Below, in pieces: positions 13,532 through 19,058 of a stretch of 19,058 nucleotides of DNA. The stretch covers positions 1 to 19,058 of the forward strand of contig DDKG01000265.1 of the NCBI GenBank assembly GCA_002339265.1. Reading direction: 5' to 3'. The position numbers were made by a program, and so were the translations under genes. How positions within the stretch are numbered: the first letter of the stretch is position 1; every line of letters begins with the position of its first letter. The stretch is from Massilia sp. UBA2604. Lineage in GTDB: Bacteria > Pseudomonadota > Gammaproteobacteria > Burkholderiales > Burkholderiaceae_D. Under the pieces are notes generated by a model, which saw only the letters and a program-made list of their open reading frames with translations, did no database searches and was not told the origin of the DNA.

Positions 13532-15711
13532 GCCTCGACCAGGGCCGCCGCCGCTTCCTGGCCGCCGGCGGCGCGCTCACGCTGTCGTTCACCATGCCGG
13601 CGTGGTCCGCGCAAGGAGAGCTCCCCAAGAGCCTGGATAAAACGCCCTGGCTCGACGCCTGGATCCGCATCGACGCCGACGAACGCATCACGGTCTTCAC
13701 CGGCAAGGCGGAGCTGGGGCAAGGCATCAAGACCGCGCTGCTGCAGGTCGTGGCCGACGAGCTGCGCATCGCGCCGGGGCGCCTGACGCTGGTCACCGCC
13801 GACACCGCGCGCACGCCGGATGAAGGCATGACCGCCGGCAGCAACTCGATGAAGGACAGCGGCACGGCGCTGCGCCATGCGGCGGGCCAAGTGCGGATGC
13901 GCCTGGGAGAACTGGCGGCGGCCCGCCTTGGCGCGCCCGCAGCCAGCCTGGCGTTGAAGGATGGCGCCTTCATCGCCGCCGATGGCCGTCGCGCCAGCTT
14001 CGGCCAGTTGGTGACCGGCCAGGAACTGCACCTGCGCGCCGCGCCGCAGCCGGCGCCGCCAGCGCCTGGCCCGAAGACGGCGATCGGCCAGTCGCTGCCG
14101 CGGGTCGACATCCCGCCCAAGGTCACCGGCGGCCCCGCCTACGTGCAGGACCTGCGCCTGCCGAATATGGTGCATGCGCGCGTGGTGCGCCCGCCGTCGC
14201 AAGCCTCGTCGCTGATCGAGGTCGACGCCGCCGCCGTCCGGCGCCTGCCCGGTGTATTGAAAATCGTGCGCGACGGCCGCTTCCTGGCCGTGATCGCGGA
14301 TGGCGAATACCGCGCCGTGAAGGCCGCCGCGGCTTTGGCGCGCGCCGCGCGCTGGGAGACGCCGGCCGCGCTGCCGGTGCACCCGGACATCGGGTCGCTG
14401 GTGATGGCGCAGCCGGCCGAGCCGACCACCATCCTCGAACGCGGCGCGCGGGTCCAGCAAGGTGTGCATTTCAAGGCCACCTATACCCGCCCCTTCCAGC
14501 TGCACGCCTCCATCGGCCCGTCCTGCGCGGTGGCGCAGCTGGTGGAGAACCGCTACACGGTCTGGACCCACTCGCAGGGCGTGTTCCCGCTCAGGAGCGC
14601 GCTGGCCGAACTGCTGGCAGTAAAGGAAGATGCGATCCGCTGCATCCACGTCGAGGGTTCCGGCTGCTACGGCCACAACGGCGCCGACGATGTGGCCGCC
14701 GACGCCGCCCTGCTGGCGCGCGCCTTTCCCGGCCGGCCGGTGCGGGTGCAGTGGATGCGCGACGATGAACACGGCTGGGAGCCGTTCGGCGCGGCGATGG
14801 TGGCGCAGGTGGCGGCCACGCTGGGTCCGGACGGCCGCATCGCCGACTGGCAGTACGACGTCTTCACGCCGCCGCACAACACCCGCCCCGGCAAGGCCGG
14901 CAACCTGCTGCCGGCCACGCATCTTGTCAAGCCGTTCGCGCCGCCCAAGCCGAAGCCCAGCCCGCAGCCGGAAGGCAGCGGCGACCGCAACGCGATCCCC
15001 TATTACCGGCTGCCGAATGCGCGCGTGACCCACCACTTCCAACCGAAAGCGGTGCTGCGCACCTCGGCCATGCGCGGCCTGGGCGCCTATTGCAATGTGT
15101 TTGCGATCGAAAGCTTCATGGACGAACTGGCGCGCGCGGCGAAGGTCGATCCGGTCGCGTTCCGCCTGCGCCACCTGGAAGACCCACGCGCCATCGATGT
15201 CGTGAAACTGGCGGCGGCGAAGTTCGGCTGGGACTGTTACAAGAAGCTGCCGCGGCGCGGCCGCGGCTTTGCCTTCGCGCGTTATAAGAACCTGGCGTCG
15301 TATTGCGCGCTGGCGGTCGAGGTGGAGGTGGCGCGCGAAACAGGCCTGGTGCGCATCACGCGCGTGTCGAGCGCCGTCGATTGCGGCGAGATCGTCAACC
15401 CGGACGGCGTGCGCAACCAGATCGAAGGCGGGATCGTGCAGTCGGCCAGCTGGACTTTATTGGAACAGGTGCGCTTCGACGCCTCGCGCGTACTCACCGT
15501 GGACTGGGCCTCGTATCCGATCCTGCGCTTCGCCCAGGCGCCGGAGAAAATCGACGTGCACCTGATCGACCGCCCCGGCCAGCCTTTTCTGGGCACCGGC
15601 GAGGCGGCGCAGGGCCCGGCCGCGGCGGCGATCGCCAACGCGGTGTTCGACGCCTGCGGGCTGCGCATGCGCGACCTGCCGCTGGACCGCGCGCGCGTCA
15701 GGAAGGCTTAG
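13528..15711 (+). CDS. Tat-exported molybdopterin (molybdenum hydroxylase) large subunit, IorB/aldehyde dehydrogenase-like
   Basis: The protein has 727 residues and begins MSLDQGRRRFLAAGGALTLS. The RRRFLAAGG motif and following hydrophobic stretch are a Tat export signal, so the folded enzyme acts in the periplasm. Family motifs include GKAELGQGIKTALLQ (from residue 59), GSGCYGHNGADD (from 377), MRGLGAYCNVFAIESFMDELA (about 512-535) and GTGEAAQGPAAAAIANAVF. In the last, E692 matches the active-site Glu next to molybdenum. Members hydroxylate aldehydes or N-heterocycles (isoquinoline, nicotinate), with water as oxygen source. The substrate is not deducible. The ATG has GGGAGG six bases upstream and overlaps the 2Fe-2S stop codon. 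No XdhC- or CoxI-like maturation gene is in the window. Its stop codon interlocks with that of the convergent TauE gene. Confidence 0.93.
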   Translation: MSLDQGRRRFLAAGGALTLSFTMPAWSAQGELPKSLDKTPWLDAWIRIDADERITVFTGKAELGQGIKTALLQVVADELRIAPGRLTLVTADTARTPDEGMTAGSNSMKDSGTALRHAAGQVRMRLGELAAARLGAPAASLALKDGAFIAADGRRASFGQLVTGQELHLRAAPQPAPPAPGPKTAIGQSLPRVDIPPKVTGGPAYVQDLRLPNMVHARVVRPPSQASSLIEVDAAAVRRLPGVLKIVRDGRFLAVIADGEYRAVKAAAALARAARWETPAALPVHPDIGSLVMAQPAEPTTILERGARVQQGVHFKATYTRPFQLHASIGPSCAVAQLVENRYTVWTHSQGVFPLRSALAELLAVKEDAIRCIHVEGSGCYGHNGADDVAADAALLARAFPGRPVRVQWMRDDEHGWEPFGAAMVAQVAATLGPDGRIADWQYDVFTPPHNTRPGKAGNLLPATHLVKPFAPPKPKPSPQPEGSGDRNAIPYYRLPNARVTHHFQPKAVLRTSAMRGLGAYCNVFAIESFMDELARAAKVDPVAFRLRHLEDPRAIDVVKLAAAKFGWDCYKKLPRRGRGFAFARYKNLASYCALAVEVEVARETGLVRITRVSSAVDCGEIVNPDGVRNQIEGGIVQSASWTLLEQVRFDASRVLTVDWASYPILRFAQAPEKIDVHLIDRPGQPFLGTGEAAQGPAAAAIANAVFDACGLRMRDLPLDRARVRKA

Positions 15712-16511
15712 TTGAACGCCTTCCAGAACATATAGGCCGCCAGCGCATACAGGATCACCGCGAAGATGCGCTGCAGCTGGCGCACCGGCATCTTGTGCGC
15801 GGTGCGGGCGCCGAGCGGCGCCATGATCACGCTGGCCAGCACGATGATGGCCAGCGCCGGCAGGTAGACGAAGCCCAAGGACCATGCCGGCAGCTGCGGC
15901 TCGCCCCAGCCGAAATAGATGTTCGACAGCGTGCCCGAGAGCGCGATGGGAAAGCCCAGCGCCGCGCTGGTGGCCACCGCGTTATGGATGCGCACATTAC
16001 AGCGCGTCATGAACGGCACCGAGACGAAGCCGCCGCCCGCGCCGACGAGGCCCGACAGGATGCCGATCAGGCCACCGGTGACGAACATGCCGGGCTTGCC
16101 GGGCAGCTCGCGCGCGGCCGCCGGCTTTTTCCCGATCAGCATCTGGGTGGCCGAAAACGCCACGAAGCAGCCGAAGAAGAAGGACAGCACCGCGGTATTC
16201 ATCTGCTTGCCGATCCACGGACCGATCCAGGATCCGATCAGGATGCCCGGCGCCAGCAGGCGCACCACGGGCCACAGCACCGCGCCATGCTTGTGATGGG
16301 CGCGCAGCGAGGACAGGGAGGTGAACAGGATGACGCCAAGCGCGGTGGCGATCGCCATGTGGACCACGAGTTCGTCGGCGAAGCCGCGCGCGGTGAAGAT
16401 CATCGTGATGAACGGGACCAGCACCATGCCGCCGCCGATGCCAAGGAGGCCGGCCGCGAAGCCGCCGAAGGTGCCCATCGCCAGCAGGGCCAGGATCAGC
16501 CAGGGATCCAT
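15708..16511 (-). CDS. TauE/SafE family membrane permease
   Basis: A 267-residue integral membrane protein with about eight membrane segments in two homologous halves. Glycine-rich motifs occur near each half start (GFAAGLLGIGGGMVLVPFIT and GILSGLVGAGGGFVSVPFMT), which is the signature of the TauE/SafE (DUF81) family. Members export sulfite, sulfoacetate or related anions and sometimes unidentified anionic metabolites. It begins directly after the EVE gene's stop codon with no gap, so it is in one operon with it. Its stop overlaps that of the molybdenum large-subunit gene by four bases (CTTAG). The closeness to the oxidase may be chance; the substrate is unknown. Confidence 0.92.
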   Translation of the reverse strand: MDPWLILALLAMGTFGGFAAGLLGIGGGMVLVPFITMIFTARGFADELVVHMAIATALGVILFTSLSSLRAHHKHGAVLWPVVRLLAPGILIGSWIGPWIGKQMNTAVLSFFFGCFVAFSATQMLIGKKPAAARELPGKPGMFVTGGLIGILSGLVGAGGGFVSVPFMTRCNVRIHNAVATSAALGFPIALSGTLSNIYFGWGEPQLPAWSLGFVYLPALAIIVLASVIMAPLGARTAHKMPVRQLQRIFAVILYALAAYMFWKAFN

Positions 16512-16982
<471 letters not shown>

Positions 16983-17029
16983 TGCGCCGTTCTCCCTGCA
17001 AGGCGCGCCGTCACGTTTGACGTGCGCAC

Positions 17030-17066
17030 AAAAAAAAGCGGCTGCGTACATAGTGCGCAACCGCTT
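17030..17066 (-). terminator. Intrinsic terminator downstream of 6S RNA
   Basis: On the minus strand AAGCGGTTGCG and CGCAGCCGCTT form an 11-bp stem with one U-G wobble and a 9-base loop. It is followed by eight T residues (17037-17030; the first two also close the stem). It lies just after the predicted 6S 3' end and before the EVE gene, so EVE probably depends on read-through or its own promoter. Confidence 0.85.
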
Positions 17067-17073
17067 GTGTATC

Positions 17074-17255
17074 CTAGCCCCCGCCAGTGCCGTTTTTGCC
17101 GGCATCCTGAACCAAAACGGTTCAAGGCGGTCACGGTCAGATCAATTTCGGGTTCGTCAAACGAGTGACGCTCACTCCCATCGAACTTGTTCCACGACCT
17201 ATGCGTAAGAATGGTTCAAGGAATATATGGCAAATCTCGAACACCGCAGGGTAGA
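17074..17255 (-). ncRNA. ssrS: 6S RNA
   Basis: A stretch of about 182 bases with the shape and key motifs of 6S RNA, the global regulator that binds RNA polymerase-sigma70. The 5' end carries CCTGCGGTGTTCG, matching the conserved start segment. The 3' end carries GGCACTGGCGGGGGCTAG, which pairs with it to form the closing stem (CUA/UAG, CCC/GGG, GGUGUU with wobbles). The 3' arm has the CCTTGAACCGTTTTGGTTCAGG hairpin element, as in the E. coli CCTTGAACC...GGTTCAAGG segment. Gene order zapA-ssrS and a strong promoter giving a start near 17253 support it. End points are uncertain by a few bases. Confidence 0.9.
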
Positions 17256-17259
17256 GCGC

Positions 17260-17287
17260 AGTTTACTCTTTTGAAGCGGCATGTCAA
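17260..17287 (-). promoter_or_regulatory. Sigma70 promoter of 6S RNA
   Basis: On the minus strand a perfect TTGACA (17287-17282) is separated by 16 bases from TAAACT (17265-17260). A start six to eight bases further, near 17253, coincides with the predicted 6S 5' end. The promoter starts right after the zapA stop codon at 17302, so 6S is independently transcribed, although zapA read-through is also possible. Confidence 0.75.
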
Positions 17288-17301
17288 ACGGATTCGGCTT
17301 T

Positions 17302-17613
17302 TCAGAAAAGATTTTCCTGGGACGTCAGCGCCTTGTCGAGCACGGTATGCATCGCTTCCAGCTTTTGCTTGACCTCGAGAATCGACATGTCCGACAGCGG
17401 TCCCTGCGGCGACTTGACCGACAGGAATTCCGCCGCGACGCTCAGCGCGGCCATGACGGCGATGCGGTCGGTGCCCCTCACCTTGCCCGAGTCGCGCAGC
17501 TGGCACATCTTGCCGTCGAGGTAGCTCACCGCCTCGCGCAGGGTGCGCTCTTCGCCGTCGCGGCAGGCCAGGCGGTAGGGCTGGCCCATGATGGTGACGT
17601 CGAGATGGATCAT
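17302..17613 (-). CDS. zapA: Cell division protein ZapA
   Basis: A 103-residue protein that stabilises the FtsZ ring. It begins MIHLDVTIMGQPYRLACRDGEERTLREAV, typical of ZapA: a short FtsZ-binding N-terminal globular region, then a long C-terminal coiled coil (about residues 50-100) used to dimerise. It starts in an ATGA overlap with the stop of the zapB-like gene upstream. It is followed by ssrS, as in E. coli. Confidence 0.96.
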   Translation of the reverse strand: MIHLDVTIMGQPYRLACRDGEERTLREAVSYLDGKMCQLRDSGKVRGTDRIAVMAALSVAAEFLSVKSPQGPLSDMSILEVKQKLEAMHTVLDKALTSQENLF

Positions 17614-17900
17614 CGTGCTGCCTCACTAGTGCCTGGTGCGCCGGACGGCGTGCCGCCTGCATCGCCGGTCGGTTGTTGCGTGTCGTCTTCCCCGCCCTCC
17701 TCGCCCGGTGGCTTGGGCAACTCGTCGAGCAGGGCCTCGACCCGGCGCTGGGCCTCGACCAGGCGCTCCTTGAACGCCAGGTTCTCGGCGCTGAGCAGGG
17801 TATTGGCCTGGCGCAGCAAATAATTCTCGGCGCGCAGCGACTGGGTCAGCTGGGCGAGCCGGTCGATTTTCTCTGAGAGTTCTTGGAATTCGGAAATCAT
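17610..17900 (-). CDS. ZapB-like coiled-coil protein, partner of zapA
   Basis: A 96-residue protein. The first 60 residues are a continuous coiled coil with clear heptads (ELSEKIDRLAQLTQSLRAEN, then LLSAENLAFKERLVEAQRR), while the last 35 are acidic, Gly/Pro-rich and probably disordered. Position before zapA and the coiled coil fit the small divisome factor ZapB or DUF904-type proteins, but the C-terminal tail is unlike E. coli ZapB (about 81 residues). The ATG at 17900 has no recognisable ribosome site upstream, and the promoter -10 lies only five bases before it. The coupling by ATGA overlap to zapA is direct. Confidence 0.85.
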   Translation of the reverse strand: MISEFQELSEKIDRLAQLTQSLRAENYLLRQANTLLSAENLAFKERLVEAQRRVEALLDELPKPPGEEGGEDDTQQPTGDAGGTPSGAPGTSEAAR

Positions 17901-17905
17901 CCGAC

Positions 17906-17935
17906 ACTATAGGATCGAGATGGATTTTCCGTCAA
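17906..17935 (-). promoter_or_regulatory. Strong sigma70-type promoter of zapB-zapA, likely leaderless
   Basis: On the minus strand TTGACG (17935-17930) and TATAGT (17911-17906) are separated by 18 bases; each hexamer matches the consensus at five of six positions. Only five bases (GTCGG) separate the -10 from the ATG at 17900. Since transcription starts five to eight bases beyond a -10, it would begin at or within the first codon. Confidence 0.65.
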
Positions 17936-18034
17936 CCGAATCACGCTGCGGTGCGGCAAGCGGCGCCTGGCGGACCGTGCCGGGATGGCCTGGCGTGCGG
18001 CAGGAAAGCGCCAGGCAGTGTACGCTGCCCGCCT

Positions 18035-18154
18035 CTTTGCCAATTTCACACCATTGGCAAGAGATGCCAAAAACACATTGCGCAGGACCCATGCGGTTTG
18101 CGCCAGCTCAAGCGTATAAACGACTTTGCCAATCTTGCTGCTTGAAATGGCAAA
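18035..18154. repeat. Cluster of TTGCCAAT-type repeats in the groESL upstream region
   Basis: CTTTGCCAAT occurs identically at 18035-18044 and 18124-18133. The first copy faces ATTGGCAA (18053-18060), giving an 8-bp inverted repeat with an 8-base spacer. The second faces TGGCAAA (18148-18154), which lies between the promoter -35 and -10. A partial unit TGCCAAA lies at 18065-18071. It may be a multi-site operator; the regulator is unknown. Confidence 0.55.
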
Positions 18155-18170
18155 TTATCGTCCCTATAAT
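18141..18170 (+). promoter_or_regulatory. groESL promoter: overlapping sigma70 and sigma32-like elements
   Basis: TTGAAA (18142-18147) and TATAAT (18165-18170) are 17 bases apart, a near-ideal sigma70 promoter. The same stretch contains CTTGAAA (18141-18147) and CCCTATAAT (18162-18170), a close match to the sigma32 heat-shock pattern CTTGAAA / CCCCATnT. The -10 end overlaps the first base of the CIRCE repeat, so HrcA would block this promoter. Confidence 0.85.
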
Positions 18171-18196
18171 TAGCACTCGTTAGTAGAGAGTGCTAA
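18170..18196. promoter_or_regulatory. CIRCE operator (HrcA site)
   Basis: TTAGCACTC, nine bases, GAGTGCTAA: both 9-bp arms match the CIRCE consensus exactly. It covers the start site region of the groESL promoter. HrcA repression is established for this element in many bacteria; hrcA itself is not in the window. Confidence 0.97.
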
Positions 18197-18209
18197 CAAC
18201 TCTTTGCAG

Positions 18210-18243
18210 ATCGCCGCAGTGCCTGACACAGGGCTGTGGCGAT
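18210..18243 (+). repeat. 10-bp hairpin in the groES 5' untranslated region
   Basis: ATCGCCGCAG (18210-18219) pairs with CTGTGGCGAT (18234-18243) over ten positions with one G-U wobble; the 14-base loop may form a further short CCU/AGG pairing. It lies in the leader between CIRCE and the ribosome site at 18276-18281, which it does not cover. Confidence 0.55.
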
Positions 18244-18287
18244 GTCAAAAAACGCTAGTTAAACCACTGAATATTAAGGAGTTTTGC

Positions 18288-18578
18288 ATGAACCTTCGTC
18301 CTCTGCACGATCGCGTTATCGTGAAGCGCCTCGACCAGGAAACCAAGACTGCGTCCGGCCTGATCATTCCTGATGCCGCGGCAGAGAAGCCAGACCAAGG
18401 CGAAGTCCTCGCCGTCGGTAACGGCAAAGTGCAAGACAACGGCCAGGTCCGTCCGCTGGAAGTGAAAGTCGGCGACCGCGTGCTGTTCGGTAAGTACTCC
18501 GGCCAGGCCGTCAAGGTCAATGGCGAAGAACTGCTGGTGATGCGCGAAGAAGACATCATGGCCGTCGTGGCCCAGTAA
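18288..18578 (+). CDS. groES: Co-chaperonin GroES
   Basis: This is a 96-residue cytoplasmic heptameric cap of the GroEL folding chamber. The N-terminus [20 protein letters not shown], the mobile-loop region ([18 protein letters not shown], about residues 18-35), the roof region and the C-terminal [11 protein letters not shown] are all typical. The ATG at 18288 has an AAGGAG site six bases upstream. An in-frame start at 18204 lies in the untranslated leader and is rejected. groEL starts 46 bases after the stop, as is usual for groESL operons. Confidence 0.98.
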   Translation: MNLRPLHDRVIVKRLDQETKTASGLIIPDAAAEKPDQGEVLAVGNGKVQDNGQVRPLEVKVGDRVLFGKYSGQAVKVNGEELLVMREEDIMAVVAQ

Positions 18579-18621
18579 GTCTCATTCCCTGACCCATTCA
18601 CGAAATAATTCGGAGAAATAA

Positions 18622-19058
<437 letters not shown>

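Noticed and set aside
13354..15174. Minus-strand open frame of 606 codons opposite the molybdenum subunit genes
   Set aside because: Low-complexity Arg/Ala/Gln composition and strong coding evidence on the plus strand; an antisense shadow.
17012..17024. CACGT-CAA-ACGTG palindrome upstream of the EVE gene
   Set aside because: Five-bp arms are common by chance; no promoter alignment supports it.

Overview
The window is chromosomal DNA of a high-GC betaproteobacterium. The best guess is the Oxalobacteraceae, near Massilia or Telluria. Supports are an H-NS protein with the TWTGRGRQPKW-type DNA-binding loop, a small Trp-rich membrane protein typical of beta-proteobacteria, a zapB-zapA-ssrS-EVE gene order and a holC/prlC neighbourhood. 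The genus is inference. I see no tRNA, rRNA, IS element, phage gene, integrase or CRISPR array. The region reads as core genome with a few accessory genes.

Layout. At 39-3489 are oligopeptidase A (prlC) with a clean rho-independent terminator, DNA polymerase III chi (holC) overlapping an unknown Ala/Pro-rich helical protein, and an H-NS family gene. At 3570-8556 are a membrane-anchored NHL propeller fused to an M23 (LytM) peptidase fold, an orphan piece resembling the C-terminal domain of FAD-dependent monooxygenases, a periplasmic SIMPL-domain protein, a CHAD-domain (polyphosphate-binding family) protein preceded by a PhoB-box-like direct repeat, and an unknown 130-residue protein. At 8534-9538 on the minus strand are a small c551-type cytochrome and a DUF3617 exported protein. 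At 9727-11671 is a tight cluster of small Trp-rich protein, LysR regulator and lgt. At 11760-15711 is a translationally coupled three-gene operon for a periplasmic molybdenum hydroxylase: triheme cytochrome c, 2Fe-2S subunit and Tat-exported molybdopterin subunit. At 15708-17900 on the minus strand are zapB-like, zapA, 6S RNA with promoter and terminator, an EVE-domain protein and a TauE/SafE permease. At 17901-19058 are the groESL control region and groES-groEL; groEL runs off the window.

How the parts work together. In the molybdenum enzyme, electrons should pass from substrate to Mo cofactor, to two 2Fe-2S clusters, to the membrane-anchored hemes and into the respiratory chain. The groESL region combines a sigma70-like promoter, an overlapping sigma32-like promoter and a perfect CIRCE operator, which indicates dual heat-shock control. 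The CHAD gene probably belongs to the phosphate-starvation regulon, which would fit polyphosphate biology.

Most notable items: the PhoB box before the CHAD gene, the NHL-M23 fusion, a perfect 22-bp palindrome before the SIMPL gene, a zapB promoter placed so that the mRNA would begin at or next to the AUG, and repeated TTGCCAAT motifs plus a 5'-UTR hairpin upstream of groES. I found no clearly new multi-gene defence or mobile system.
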